Shown here piece by piece: positions 20,559 to 29,364 of a DNA stretch of 64,000 nucleotides (the stretch's first letter is position 1; each line of letters opens with the position of its first letter). Below the pieces are notes generated by a model. It was given only the letters and a program-made list of their open reading frames with translations. It was not told where the DNA came from and ran no database searches. The position numbers and the translations under genes are program-made. This stretch comes from Nostoc flagelliforme FACHB-838 (GTDB lineage: Bacteria > Cyanobacteriota > Cyanobacteriia > Cyanobacteriales > Nostocaceae), in assembly GCF_014698065.1 (NCBI RefSeq), contig NZ_JACJSI010000001.1, positions 186,001-250,000 on the forward strand, given 5' to 3'.

Positions 20559-23500
20559 ATGGCAATTGAGTTAGTCGGCTTCGCTTCTTTACCTGCTGAT
20601 ACCTTTAGTGATGGGCCAGTTTCTGGTGAGGAAATTTCAGCCAATGGCAGAACGGGGCCTTTCCCAGGACAGCCAATACAAGGCTTCAGTGGTGTACAGT
20701 TTGCTAATAATGACTCTTTATACTTTCTGTCAGATAATGGTTACGGCAGCAAAGATAATAGTGAAGATTTTCTGTTACGCATCCATCGTCTAGACCCGAA
20801 TTTTAAGGGAACAGAAAATGGAGATGGCACTGTTAAAGTTTTAGACTACATTCAACTGTCTGATCCCGATAACAAGATTCCTTTCCAAATAGTTAATGAA
20901 GGAAGTTCTGAAAGACTACTGACTGGTGCAGATTTTGATATAGAGTCATTCGTCTTTGATAAAGACGGGACAATCTGGGTTGGAGAGGAGTTTGGCCCCT
21001 ATCTACTGCATTTTGATGCTACTGGTAAGCTGTTAGAGGCTCCCGTTGCTACACCCGACCAATTCAAAACTCTAGATGGAGGAGCGCCTAAAGTTATTGG
21101 TCACAGAGGTGCAAGTGGGGATCTTCCAGAACATACCCTAGAGGCATATAAACAGGCAATTGTAGACGGCGCTGATTTTATTGAGCCAGACTTAGTAGTT
21201 ACAAAAGATGGAGTATTAATTGCTCGTCATGAGCCTGCTTTGGCAATTTTGAACGCTGATGGCACTCTTAATTTAAGCAATACAACCACAGATGTTTACG
21301 ATATTACCAAGTATCCACAGTTTGCCGATCGCAAAAAAACAGTCAGCCTCGATGGAACTGAAATCACAGGTTGGTTTGCTGAAGACTTTACTTTAGAAGA
21401 AATCAAGACTTTAAGAGCGATACAGCGTGTACCTTTCCGCGACCAATCCTTCAATGGCCAATTTGAAATTCCCACTCTCGCCGAAATCATCGACTTGGTT
21501 AAAGAAGTAGAAGCCGAGACGGGTAAAAAGATTGGCATTTATCCCGAAACTAAGCATCCCACCTATTCTGCCGAAGAAGCTACTTATGTAGGCACTACGG
21601 ACAAAATTAACAGAAACATCAGTGAAATCCTGATCGATACACTCAAGGCCGAGAACTTCACCGATCCAAGTCGGATTTTCATTCAGTCCTTTGAAGTAGG
21701 TAATCTCAAGGATCTACACGATCGCATTATGCCTAATGCAGGTGTAGATATTCCCCTGGTTCAACTTCTAGATGCAGCTGGAATTGAGCTAAACGGTGAG
21801 ATCATAGAGACTCAGCCTTATGATTTTGAAGTCAGTGGCGGCCTTCGGACTTATGGTGATTTACGGACTCCAGAAGGTTTGGCTGAAATCGCTACCTATG
21901 CTGATGGCATTGGCCCTTGGAAGCGGTTAATTGTCAGCGTCAAAGGTACAGATACTAATAGCGATGGTTTGGCAGATGATGTCAATGGAGATGGTGCAGT
22001 AAATGATGCTGATAAGACAACGTTACCTCCCACGACTTTAATTCAAGATGCTCACAGTGCAGGTCTACAGGTTCATCCCTACACCTTCCGCAATGAAGAC
22101 CTATATTTAGCCGCAGATTACCAAGGTAATCCAGAACTAGAATACCAGCAGTTCTTTCAATTAGGGGTAGATGCACTCTTCACAGATTTCCCAGATACAG
22201 GGGATAAAGTCCGAGATTTCTTGAGTGATCCTCAGAATAACTTAGTGCGATCGCCACAAAACCCCGATGTTCTCTCAGGAGATGCTTTTGCTAACTTGGG
22301 TGGTTCCAAAGGTTTTGAAGGCGGAGCAATCAACGCCAGCAAAACCAAACTCTATATGATGCTAGAGGGTACGGTTCAGGGTGATCCGGCTGGTGCTGTG
22401 CGGATTAATGAATTTGATATCGCCAGCCGCGAGTACACTGATAATAAACTTTACTACAAGCTGGAAGATCCTGCTTATGCGATCGGCGATCTTGCAGTAA
22501 TTAATGACAATGAATACTTAGTCATTGAGCGGGATGGTGGTCAAGGTGATTCTGCTCAATTCAAAAAGATTTTCAAAATAGACCTGTCTAAAACAGACTC
22601 TAATGGCTACGTAGTCAAAGAAGAAGTTGCAGACTTGTTGAATATTCAAGACCCTAACGACCTCAATGGCGATGGTAAAACCACCTTTGACTTCCCGTTT
22701 GTAACAATTGAAAATGTTTTGGTTGTTGACAAAAACACCATTTTGGTAGCTAATGACAACAACTATCCCTTCTCAACAGGTCGTCCTGGAGATGATCCTC
22801 AGAATCCAGTTATAGACAACAATGAAATAATTCTCCTAAAACTGGAAAATCCCCTTAACCTTGCTCCTGGTTTAGGTCAACCTCAAGCAGAAGAAATTAA
22901 TTTTGGCTCTAATAGCAGTGATGATATTACTGTTCAGCCGGATCAAACCTTACTCACAGGTGACGGCGCAGACTTTGTAGAGGGTACTACAGGTAACACA
23001 ATTGTGACTGGGAATGGTGAAGACACGGTGCTAATCGACAGTGACTCTTCAGTATCCACAGGAGACGGTAACGATCAAGTCTTGATTGGCGCAAATGGAC
23101 CTGCTAACAATACTAGTGCTGATGGTGGTGCTGGTAATGATGAAATTACCGTAGTCGAAGCCAATGGCAGTAATAATTTGTTTGGGGCAGCAGGTGCTGA
23201 TACTCTCACAGTAGTCGAAGGTTCGCGTCAATTATCCTTCGGTGGTTCAGGTAATGACACCCTCACCAGCAACGGCAGCAATAACCGTTTCTATGGTGGT
23301 TCTGGGGATGACAAACTCTTCTCCAGTATCAATGATTCCCTATCTGGTGGCGATGGTGATGATGTGCTATTTGCCGGTCAACAGGGCGGTAATCGCCTGA
23401 GTGGTGGTGCTGGTGCTGACCAATTCTGGATTGCTAACGCCAGTCTACCAACTAGCAAGAACATCGTGACTGATTTTGTGATCGGCACTGATAAAATCGG

Positions 23501-23663
23501 GCTAGGCGGTATTGGTGTTACTCAGTTTAGTGCCCTGACACTATTGCAACAGGGTAGTGAAACCTTAGTGAAAACCGGAAATACAGAGTTGGCTTCATTA
23601 GTGGGAATTACATCAACAAGCCTCACAGCAAATGATTTTGTTTTTGTTGCTAGTGTGGTGTAG
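20559..23663 (+). CDS. RTX exoprotein: glycerophosphodiester phosphodiesterase inserted in an esterase-like domain
   Basis: Seen, 1034 aa, no signal peptide. Residues 1-165 match the first half of the esterase-like domain fused to phytases ([33 protein letters not shown]). Residues 175-555 are a glycerophosphodiester phosphodiesterase ([16 protein letters not shown] with His182; [20 protein letters not shown]). Residues 565-775 resume the esterase-like fold ([26 protein letters not shown]). RTX repeats (790-935) and the tail follow. A Ca-loop-like stretch ([20 protein letters not shown]) sits inside the GDPD part. Known: GDPD releases glycerol-3-phosphate from deacylated phospholipids. Inference: a secreted phosphorus-scavenging enzyme. 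A strong terminator follows. Confidence 0.85.
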   Translation: MAIELVGFASLPADTFSDGPVSGEEISANGRTGPFPGQPIQGFSGVQFANNDSLYFLSDNGYGSKDNSEDFLLRIHRLDPNFKGTENGDGTVKVLDYIQLSDPDNKIPFQIVNEGSSERLLTGADFDIESFVFDKDGTIWVGEEFGPYLLHFDATGKLLEAPVATPDQFKTLDGGAPKVIGHRGASGDLPEHTLEAYKQAIVDGADFIEPDLVVTKDGVLIARHEPALAILNADGTLNLSNTTTDVYDITKYPQFADRKKTVSLDGTEITGWFAEDFTLEEIKTLRAIQRVPFRDQSFNGQFEIPTLAEIIDLVKEVEAETGKKIGIYPETKHPTYSAEEATYVGTTDKINRNISEILIDTLKAENFTDPSRIFIQSFEVGNLKDLHDRIMPNAGVDIPLVQLLDAAGIELNGEIIETQPYDFEVSGGLRTYGDLRTPEGLAEIATYADGIGPWKRLIVSVKGTDTNSDGLADDVNGDGAVNDADKTTLPPTTLIQDAHSAGLQVHPYTFRNEDLYLAADYQGNPELEYQQFFQLGVDALFTDFPDTGDKVRDFLSDPQNNLVRSPQNPDVLSGDAFANLGGSKGFEGGAINASKTKLYMMLEGTVQGDPAGAVRINEFDIASREYTDNKLYYKLEDPAYAIGDLAVINDNEYLVIERDGGQGDSAQFKKIFKIDLSKTDSNGYVVKEEVADLLNIQDPNDLNGDGKTTFDFPFVTIENVLVVDKNTILVANDNNYPFSTGRPGDDPQNPVIDNNEIILLKLENPLNLAPGLGQPQAEEINFGSNSSDDITVQPDQTLLTGDGADFVEGTTGNTIVTGNGEDTVLIDSDSSVSTGDGNDQVLIGANGPANNTSADGGAGNDEITVVEANGSNNLFGAAGADTLTVVEGSRQLSFGGSGNDTLTSNGSNNRFYGGSGDDKLFSSINDSLSGGDGDDVLFAGQQGGNRLSGGAGADQFWIANASLPTSKNIVTDFVIGTDKIGLGGIGVTQFSALTLLQQGSETLVKTGNTELASLVGITSTSLTANDFVFVASVV

Positions 23664-23725
23664 CCAAAAGATGATTGCAGCTAAAATTTAACATTCAAAA
23701 TCAGTTAAGCTGTAGGGATTTTTTT

Positions 23726-23761
23726 AAAGCGAGGGAGTATCACCACTCCCTCGCTTTTTAT
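23726..23761 (+). terminator. Terminator after the GDPD gene
   Basis: Perfect 13-bp stem AAAGCGAGGGAGT / ACTCCCTCGCTTT with a 6-nt loop, running into a T/A-rich tail. On the minus strand it is followed by AAAAAAATCCC, so its main use should be on the plus strand. Confidence 0.8.
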
Positions 23762-23804
23762 AAACATCGCAACATACCACTCGCCATTTGGAACGTGTAA
23801 AACA

Positions 23805-23833
23805 CAAAAAACCCCGGCTAAATTAGCCGAGGT
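23805..23833 (-). terminator. Terminator of the first ssl1498-like gene
   Basis: On the minus strand: CCTCGGCTAATTTAGCCGGGG followed by TTTTTTG. It lies about 50 bp after the stop codon of the small gene. The second gene has a matching copy. Confidence 0.75.
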
Positions 23834-23882
23834 AAAGTCGAGAAGTGAGATTGACGATGAGATACAGTCATACCGAAAAATC

Positions 23883-24053
23883 TTAGCTAACGCTAAAACC
23901 AATTAGAACTAAAGTTGTGACGATTAAAGTTGCAAAAAGACTTTGTAAAACGTATTTACGTTGTTCCCAAATTGCGGGGTACTCAGCGTAGTACATCTGA
24001 GGTTCTGCTGCGTAGTTGTTGAGAATGCCGTCTTCGTTAATGGTAGTATACAT
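23883..24053 (-). CDS. ssl1498-family light-harvesting-like protein, copy 1
   Basis: Seen, 56 aa from the ATG chosen here (MYTTINEDGILNNYA). A conserved soluble N-terminal half with AAEPQMYYAEYPAIWEQRKYVLQ is followed by one membrane segment (SLFATLIVTTLVLIGFSVS). An upstream in-frame start would add 21 residues, but it lacks conservation and a ribosome site, whereas this ATG follows AAAGAAGAAA. Known: this matches the cyanobacterial family annotated as ssl1498-type light-harvesting-like, a relative of small thylakoid stress proteins; its exact function is unsettled. A near-copy lies 399 bp upstream with its own promoter and terminator. Confidence 0.8.
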   Translation of the reverse strand: MYTTINEDGILNNYAAEPQMYYAEYPAIWEQRKYVLQSLFATLIVTTLVLIGFSVS

Positions 24054-24087
24054 AGTTTTTTTTCTTCTTTGTTTACTTATGTAACTA

Positions 24088-24116
24088 AATATGACGGTTT
24101 TGTTACAATTTGTCAA
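24088..24116 (-). promoter_or_regulatory. Candidate promoter for ssl1498-like copy 1
   Basis: On the minus strand TTGACA (24116-24111) is followed after 17 nt by CATATT (24093-24088), resembling -35 and -10 boxes of a housekeeping sigma promoter. The arrangement is kept in the duplicated copy. Confidence 0.55.
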
Positions 24117-24198
24117 TCTTTGTTGACAAAAAAAGACTGATGGTATTTATCAATCTGGCTTATCAGCATACCGCTGCCGTTTGGGATACATAAAATAC

Positions 24199-24226
24199 AA
24201 AAAACCCCGGCGAAACTAACCGAGGT
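24199..24226 (-). terminator. Terminator of the second ssl1498-like gene
   Basis: On the minus strand CCTCGGTTAGTTTCGCCGGGG followed by TTTTTT. It is the same position and design as the terminator of copy 1. Confidence 0.72.
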
Positions 24227-24281
24227 AACAGAGAGAAGTATGAATGACAATGAGATACAGCGATACTGAAATCAAAAAATC

Positions 24282-24452
24282 TTAGCTAACACTAAAACCA
24301 ATCAAAACTAAACTGGTGAGAATTAAAGTTGCAAAAATACCCTGTAAAACGTATTTACGTTGTTCCCAAATTGCGGGGTACTCAGCGTAGTACATCTTGG
24401 GTTCTGCTGCGTAGTTGTTGAGAATGCCGTCTTCGTTAGTGGTGGTATACAT
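24282..24452 (-). CDS. ssl1498-family light-harvesting-like protein, copy 2
   Basis: Seen, 56 aa beginning MYTTTNEDGILNNYA. It differs from copy 1 at only a few positions (PKMYYAEY for PQMYYAEY; GIFATLILTSLVLIGFSVS for the membrane segment). Promoter, leader, coding region and terminator are all duplicated with a period of about 400 bp, so this is a whole-gene tandem duplication and not a shared transcript. The product should be a small single-pass thylakoid protein. Start choice follows copy 1. Confidence 0.8.
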   Translation of the reverse strand: MYTTTNEDGILNNYAAEPKMYYAEYPAIWEQRKYVLQGIFATLILTSLVLIGFSVS

Positions 24453-24486
24453 AGTTTTTTTTCTTATTTGTTTACTTATGTAACCA

Positions 24487-24515
24487 AATATAACTATTTT
24501 GTTACAAATTGTCAA
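24487..24515 (-). promoter_or_regulatory. Candidate promoter for ssl1498-like copy 2
   Basis: On the minus strand TTGACA (24515-24510), 17-nt spacer, TATATT (24492-24487). Its -10 is closer to consensus than that of copy 1, so the two copies may differ in expression strength. Confidence 0.6.
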
Positions 24516-24668
24516 TACGACTTGACAAAAAATAATGGTGATATTACTGAATCTGGCTTATCAGCGACAGCGATCGCGGATTCTGACGAAGCGGTTCCAG
24601 GCAGCGAAAGCCAGATATCTCTAGACTTGTCGCTGCGCGTCTACGCAGTTTTTTAGTTTGATTACCAT

Positions 24669-24692
24669 AAAAAACCCCCATTAAATTGGGGG
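24669..24692 (-). terminator. Terminator downstream of a gene remnant
   Basis: CCCCC-ATTAAATT-GGGGG (on the plus strand) preceded by AAAAAA, which makes a stem followed by TTTTTT on the minus strand. The nearest minus-strand frame end is that of the remnant just upstream. Confidence 0.65.
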
Positions 24693-24733
24693 CATAAATT
24701 GTCATTGTCTGAAAAAGTCGAGCAAGACGTTTT

Positions 24734-24835
24734 TTAGGCTGGTATTAAAATTGCTAACCTTCCTTCGACTGGTTCGTATTCGTCTTCAAGTAGTCTGAGC
24801 TTTGCTTCTTTGTAGGTCTTACTAGAAAACGAATG
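24734..24835 (-). pseudogene. C-terminal remnant of an unidentified small protein
   Basis: A 33-codon minus-strand frame without a start codon reads ...SKTYKEAKLRLL, EDEYEPVEGRLAILIPA, then stop. Codon composition and the well-formed terminator 42 bp downstream suggest the tail of a former gene. An in-frame TAG closes it upstream. I do not recognise the family. The rest of the 24516-24890 spacer has no other gene. Confidence 0.35.
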
Positions 24836-24890
24836 CTAACTGATAATTCTGATTAAGGTCTTTAAAGGCACAAGCAAGACAGTGCGGAGG

Positions 24891-25133
24891 TTAAATACTA
24901 TCTGGATCTATATTTAATTCTCGCAGTTTTGCTGCCAAGCGATCGCTGCGTTGTTTCTCTTGTTGTGCAACTTCTTCTGGTGTCGGAACGAGTTCTGCTT
25001 TCGGAGTAAAAAAGCGTAAATTCTCTTGATAAACCCCTAAATACAAACCTAGCTGTTGACTCCATAACCAGTCTTGGGGATTGGGTTCCAACGGTTGATA
25101 TTTACCATCAAGCAAATGAAACCCTATAAATTC
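24891..25133 (-). pseudogene. Uma2-family (DUF820) endonuclease-like, C-terminal fragment
   Basis: Seen: about 80 codons reading FHLLDGKYQPLEPNPQDWLW, then SQQLGLYLGVYQENLRFFTP and a coiled tail with RSDRLAAKLRELNIDPDSI. Known: this is the usual end of cyanobacterial Uma2-family proteins, which are normally about 190-260 aa; the N-terminal nuclease-fold part is absent and a stop lies just upstream. A TTG could start a 74-aa peptide, but a functional product is unlikely. Two further Uma2 remnants occur near 42 kb. Confidence 0.75.
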
Positions 25134-25172
25134 TTATAAGTTTAGCGTAGCAGTGAGAAGCATAGAGACTAT

Positions 25173-25673
25173 TTACAAAAACCGTTCAATGATGATCTCG
25201 TCTATATAAGTTCCTTTGATCTTGGCTTGTCTTTGTGCCGTTCCAATTATGCGAAAACCATGCCAGAGATAACTAGCTAACGCAGGGGCATTATCGGCGC
25301 GAACGTAGGTTAAGATTTTTTCGTATCCTTTGGTGCGAGCGGTTTCAAAGGTAGCCTCAAACAGCCTTTTGCCAATGCCTTGTCGTCGGTACAAAAGATC
25401 CACATACGTTCCGATGATTCCCACATGCTCAAAGGCATTTGTAAAGGTCGCAAATGGTTCCATAGTTTGAAACCCTACAACCGTCTGCTTTGGAAAGCGG
25501 ACAGCAACATGAAACACTCCACGCTGGGGAAAATTCAATATATACTCCCGTTCGGCATCGACTGTAAGCGGTGTATCAAAGACAGTGTATAAACTGGTTT
25601 CAATGATAGGGTTCAGAATGCCAATAATCGCCGCAGCATCATTAGGTTGCACTTCTCGAACCAGCAGATCCAT
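25173..25673 (-). CDS. GNAT-family N-acetyltransferase (phosphinothricin-acetyltransferase-like)
   Basis: Seen, 166 aa from the ATG chosen (MDLLVREVQPNDAAAI). The acetyl-CoA motif A reads VDLLYRRQGIGKRLFEATFE, with Q/R-x-x-G-x-G/A at its core, and the late GNAT motif is ADNAPALASYLWHGFRIIGT. Known: similar to the phosphinothricin/amino-acid acetyltransferase branch; the natural substrate is unknown. A longer frame would start 13 codons upstream, but GGAG sits 9-12 nt before this ATG. It stands alone between the remnants and phoX, on the same strand as phoX but beyond that gene's terminator. Confidence 0.8.
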   Translation of the reverse strand: MDLLVREVQPNDAAAIIGILNPIIETSLYTVFDTPLTVDAEREYILNFPQRGVFHVAVRFPKQTVVGFQTMEPFATFTNAFEHVGIIGTYVDLLYRRQGIGKRLFEATFETARTKGYEKILTYVRADNAPALASYLWHGFRIIGTAQRQAKIKGTYIDEIIIERFL

Positions 25674-25720
25674 TTCTAGTTGTCTCCTCTGTATTCCTAG
25701 AATCTCATTCAAAACCTAAT

Positions 25721-25758
25721 AAAAATGGGGCTACTCCAAGAATAAACTGGAGTAGCCC
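25721..25758 (-). terminator. Terminator of phoX
   Basis: On the minus strand GGGCTACTCCA, 9-nt loop, TGGAGTAGCCC, then CATTTTTATT. It is an 11-bp perfect stem located about 35 bp after the phoX stop. Confidence 0.8.
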
Positions 25759-25792
25759 TGTAAGCGATCAAATCACTTAGATATAACTAACC

Positions 25793-27166
25793 TTATGCTC
25801 GGTTTCTCTTCCAAGGCCCCCAAATCGCACAGGTAATTCCAGGGGATTGGAGATTGACAAACATTGTGCGGCCATCAGGTGAGAAGCAGGCTCCTGCATA
25901 TTCACTGTCATTGATATTGTTTTTTGCAAACTGATACAGCTCGCCGCTTTGATTAACGCCAACAATATAACTGTCTCCGCCTCCATCTTCACAAAGAATC
26001 AAATCACCAAAAGGAGCAACTGTAATGTTATCAGGGAAGTCTAGTACGTTTTCTTCAGGAGACTCAACGACTAAAGTCAATGTGCCGTTACTAGGATTGT
26101 AAGCAAAAACTTGACCAAAACCAGCGTCACCACCACTAGTACAGGTAAAGTAGATTGCGCCATTGCCATACCAAGCACCTTCACCACGCGCAAAGATTGC
26201 AGCACCCATTGCCCGCGCTTGTCCTCGCACTGAAGCAGAACCATTATCGGTATTGGGATCAACGTTGTTAATCGGAACCCAAGTGGTTGCCAACGCTATA
26301 TTCTTATAGCCGAGGTAGCCTTTGCGCGTATCCGCAGGTGCGCCTACAATTACAAGCGCCTCAAGCACGCCACCGCTTTGCAAGTTACCTTCCTGGTTAG
26401 GGCGGAACCTATAGAAACAGCTATCGCCCCTGTCTTCGGTTTGATAGACCCATCCAGTTGCCGGATCAACAGCAACAGCTTCATGGTTAAAACGTCCCAT
26501 AGCAACCAGAGGCACTGGGTCGGCAACCTGAATTTCGTCCGTGGCTGGTACTTCAAAATTATAGCCATGCCTTTTGGTTGCTCCACCAGATGAGGGAAGC
26601 GTTACGTCCTCTTCACAGGTAATCCAGGTACCCCAGGGAGTGGGACCACCCGCACAGTTACGAATTGTGCCGCCCAGAGAAGCAAAATCCTTGATTACCC
26701 GACGATTGGGCCCAACTACAATATTTGTCGTGCCGCCACCCAGGCGATCGTATAATTTTGATTGAGTTACACGAACTGGGTTAGAACCCAAAGCACCCAC
26801 TTCATGATTCCGCACCAGAATTGTGGTGTTCTTAGGGCCCTCGAATGCAGCCATGCCATCATGATTTCCAGGCACAGTACCACCATCACTCATTGCCTGA
26901 CCTCTTATTGAGATCGCTGTGTAATTAAAGCCAGGAGGAAGCTGCAAAATGGGAGTATTGCCTAAGTTAATACCACTCAGAATGACACCTTGGAGTTCAT
27001 CTGCATTTTCGGCTAGCTTAGGTGCTAATGGACCGTAACCATCAGTTAATCCTGCAACTTGGCCATTAGCACGTCTTGCATATAAGGCTTCCAAGGGAGA
27101 AAGCATTGTAACACCGACAGCACTCGCACCAGCTAATGTAAAGAAGTTACGTCTTGATAATTTCAT
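25793..27166 (-). CDS. phoX: PhoX-type alkaline phosphatase (DUF839)
   Basis: Seen, 457 aa: a Tat signal (MKLSRRNFFTLAGASAVGV), then the DUF839/PhoX fold with DGMAAFEGPKNTTILVRNHE near residue 103, TPWGTWITCEED near 195, GRFNHEAVAVDP near 245, FTCTSGGDAGFGQVFAYNP, DNITVAPFGDLILCEDGG near 405 and the terminal FVNLQSPG(I)TCAIWGPW. Known: PhoX enzymes are Tat-exported, calcium- and iron-dependent phosphomonoesterases induced by phosphate starvation. This copy belongs to the shorter PhoX-like branch. Context: it lies next to the secreted phytase and GDPD genes and carries a Pho-box-like triplet upstream, both consistent with phosphate acquisition. Confidence 0.88.
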   Translation of the reverse strand: MKLSRRNFFTLAGASAVGVTMLSPLEALYARRANGQVAGLTDGYGPLAPKLAENADELQGVILSGINLGNTPILQLPPGFNYTAISIRGQAMSDGGTVPGNHDGMAAFEGPKNTTILVRNHEVGALGSNPVRVTQSKLYDRLGGGTTNIVVGPNRRVIKDFASLGGTIRNCAGGPTPWGTWITCEEDVTLPSSGGATKRHGYNFEVPATDEIQVADPVPLVAMGRFNHEAVAVDPATGWVYQTEDRGDSCFYRFRPNQEGNLQSGGVLEALVIVGAPADTRKGYLGYKNIALATTWVPINNVDPNTDNGSASVRGQARAMGAAIFARGEGAWYGNGAIYFTCTSGGDAGFGQVFAYNPSNGTLTLVVESPEENVLDFPDNITVAPFGDLILCEDGGGDSYIVGVNQSGELYQFAKNNINDSEYAGACFSPDGRTMFVNLQSPGITCAIWGPWKRNRA

Positions 27167-27211
27167 TAGTATACTGTCAGCAACACTTTAGACCCTAATA
27201 GTAAAAGTTGA

Positions 27212-27241
27212 ATTTTAAGAAATAATTAAGAAACCGTTAAT
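27212..27241 (-). promoter_or_regulatory. Candidate Pho box (PhoB/SphR site) upstream of phoX
   Basis: On the minus strand three 8-mers are separated by exactly TTT each time: ATTAACGG-TTT-CTTAATTA-TTT-CTTAAAAT, 46-75 bp before the phoX ATG. Known: the cyanobacterial Pho box is a set of three 8-bp repeats of the CTTAACCT type spaced by 3 bp. Match to the consensus is good for the CTTAA core and weak in the last three bases. Confidence 0.6.
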
Positions 27242-27641
27242 GAAAATATTTTAGATATGAAATTACTGTGTTGCTAGCAAGTAGCAATTAATTAGATTGT
27301 TAACTTAATTTTTTTAATTACAATAGGTTGAAAAAAATTTAAATACTTAGAGCAATGCAGAAAAAAGAGATATTCAATGAATAAAATCAAATTTTTTTAA
27401 AGAACTACAGAGGACACCGAGAGAAGAAATAAATGCTTAACTAAACTGTATTTGATTATTAACTAGCAAGCTACTGTTATCGGAAATAATGTTTAAGTAA
27501 AGAATATAGTGATCGGATGAATAAAATACACTGGTAAAACAATGAGGAGTCAGAAGATTATGACTCCTCTGTTCTTAAACCAGAGCCTATTGTATCCAAT
27601 TAAAAACTGCTATAATTTTCTACTTAACGCTCACCTCGATT
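27242..27641. other. A/T-rich spacer between phoX and the MuiA-like gene
   Basis: No coding frame of note. Apart from the Pho-box region at its phoX end and the hairpin near the MuiA end, I see only A/T-rich sequence. Confidence 0.5.
27544..27569 (-). terminator. Probable terminator of the MuiA-like gene
   Basis: Inverted repeat GAGGAGTCA / TGACTCCTC with an 8-nt loop, about 75 bp downstream of the MuiA-like stop. On the minus strand it runs into ATTGTTTTACC, a moderate T run. Confidence 0.5.
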
Positions 27642-29276
27642 TTAAATATCTAATCCAACTACCATTAATTCAGGGGGATGTTCAACATTGAACTGGTAAT
27701 ATATATCTCTTCTTTCCTGTGGTGGAAGAGTTAACTGCCATTCTAAAACCCCCATTTCACCAAGTTGAATTTGTGGGTTGCTACGGCTGAGGCGCACCTT
27801 AATTTGCTCATTGCGGCTAACTGGCAATTGTTCAGTTACTTCTAGATTCACTTCTTTATCTATTAAGTTAGTAATCAATAATCGATAACTATAAGTAGTC
27901 CGGCGCTGATTGCTAATCAATCTTTTGTCTACCAAACGTTCAACTAAGTCGCGCTCGATTTTCAAACCTTCATCAATGCCTAAGTTAAGTTTGAACTCTT
28001 CCCCTGGCGCAATATTTTCTAACTGAGTTGTTCCAATAAAAACATTGTCGCGGAAAATATTCGCTTTGCCTGGCAACAAAGTCGTGCCGTTGGAACTATT
28101 TTTTACATTAGCTTGTAGATAAGCAAAACTTACCAAGCGTGGCATTGCCACATAATCGAAGCTACAAGGATAATTATCGTTGAAAATTGTAGTTTTATGA
28201 GGTGCGCCATCACTGGGAATGTTACCACCAGTATTCAACTTAAAGGTAACTACGCTGCCTTTTTTGGATACTTCTGCTGTAACGGTTTCTGCTGGGATAA
28301 GAATATCCTCAGCAACTTCGTCTTCTTCTTGCCAATCCGTTCTGGCAGCAGAAGCGGGCAGTTCTGGTATGCTAGGCAGTAGTGGTGGCTGGGCAGCAGC
28401 TAGTCGAGATCGTCGCACTCTTTGAGGAAATGGCGTATCAATATACCAGGGTTCAAGTTTAGGTGGAAGTGTACCTAATCCCGGTTTAGCGGTAGAAAGG
28501 GTGAGATTTGCACCAATCCAATCTTCGCCAGTGCTTTGAGTGATTTCTGCAAGGTAACTCAGATGTACAATATCGCTGGTAGTGCTAAACCGTAAGTCAT
28601 ATAGCGGATTCCAACTAGCGCGATTTACTATGTAGGATACCTCTAATTCAAATTCGCCTTCACCCGCTACTTCAACGGCTACAACTAAACTAAAACTCTC
28701 TTTCGGATGGGGTGTTTGGATTATTTGCAATGAGGTGTGGAGGGCTTGCAGTTGTTTGTCTAATTCCTGCTGTTGGGTTTTGCACTCTCCAGATGCGATC
28801 GCATACTCACTATACTGGCTTCCAAGAAAGTTTAAGAAATCTAAAGTTTCGCTAAGGCTGAGATTTTTCCGAGACAAGCTTTGTGCAAAGGGTTCTTCTG
28901 TTTTTTCACGTAAGCCAGCGATAAAACTAGACTGTAAGGCTAAAGCATCCACTTGGGCTTGCAAGTGGCGTTTTTCTGCTTCTAACTGCTCAATTTGCCT
29001 TGTCAAATGCGCGACTCGCTCCGCTACAGGTTCAGTAGTGTAGATACGATCGCTACTAACCCCCAGCAAGCGCACTTCTACTGTACCTTTACCGCTAACC
29101 CTGATAGACTCAGTTTCGAGAGTCATTGGTACTGGGGTAATTACTAATTCCTGTTCAATTCCTGTTAAATCAACTACACCCCGCCGTGTAACCAATGCTC
29201 TATCAGCATATACGGTAACAGCTACAATCTCGCTTTGTACTGTTTTGCGCCAAGACGGTAGTTCCGGGTTAACCAC
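27642..29276 (-). CDS. MuiA-family protein (DUF4140/DUF4139)
   Basis: Seen, 544 aa: N-terminal DUF4140-like segment (15-110; VTVYADRALVTRRGVVDL), a coiled coil (about 85-185, rich in Q/E/L, LTRQIEQLEAEKRHLQAQVD), then DUF4139 (about 205-540) with VSYIVNRASWNPLYDLRFS near 230 and a C-terminal NLEVTEQLPVSRNEQIKVRL. Known: the family is called mucoidy inhibitor A from a Rhizobium gene that affects exopolysaccharide; the mechanism is unknown. It has no signal peptide or membrane segment. It lies downstream of the LysR gene on the same strand with about 90 bp between, so the two could share a transcript, but no functional link to carbon uptake is evident. Confidence 0.8.
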   Translation of the reverse strand: MVNPELPSWRKTVQSEIVAVTVYADRALVTRRGVVDLTGIEQELVITPVPMTLETESIRVSGKGTVEVRLLGVSSDRIYTTEPVAERVAHLTRQIEQLEAEKRHLQAQVDALALQSSFIAGLREKTEEPFAQSLSRKNLSLSETLDFLNFLGSQYSEYAIASGECKTQQQELDKQLQALHTSLQIIQTPHPKESFSLVVAVEVAGEGEFELEVSYIVNRASWNPLYDLRFSTTSDIVHLSYLAEITQSTGEDWIGANLTLSTAKPGLGTLPPKLEPWYIDTPFPQRVRRSRLAAAQPPLLPSIPELPASAARTDWQEEDEVAEDILIPAETVTAEVSKKGSVVTFKLNTGGNIPSDGAPHKTTIFNDNYPCSFDYVAMPRLVSFAYLQANVKNSSNGTTLLPGKANIFRDNVFIGTTQLENIAPGEEFKLNLGIDEGLKIERDLVERLVDKRLISNQRRTTYSYRLLITNLIDKEVNLEVTEQLPVSRNEQIKVRLSRSNPQIQLGEMGVLEWQLTLPPQERRDIYYQFNVEHPPELMVVGLDI

Positions 29277-29364
29277 TGCCAGTTTCCCCCCATTTTTAAT
29301 GATTCTGTTGGTTAATTGTCAATGTTTCCCGGTCTAACCGTCAACCCCTTGAGGTAATTCGTAA

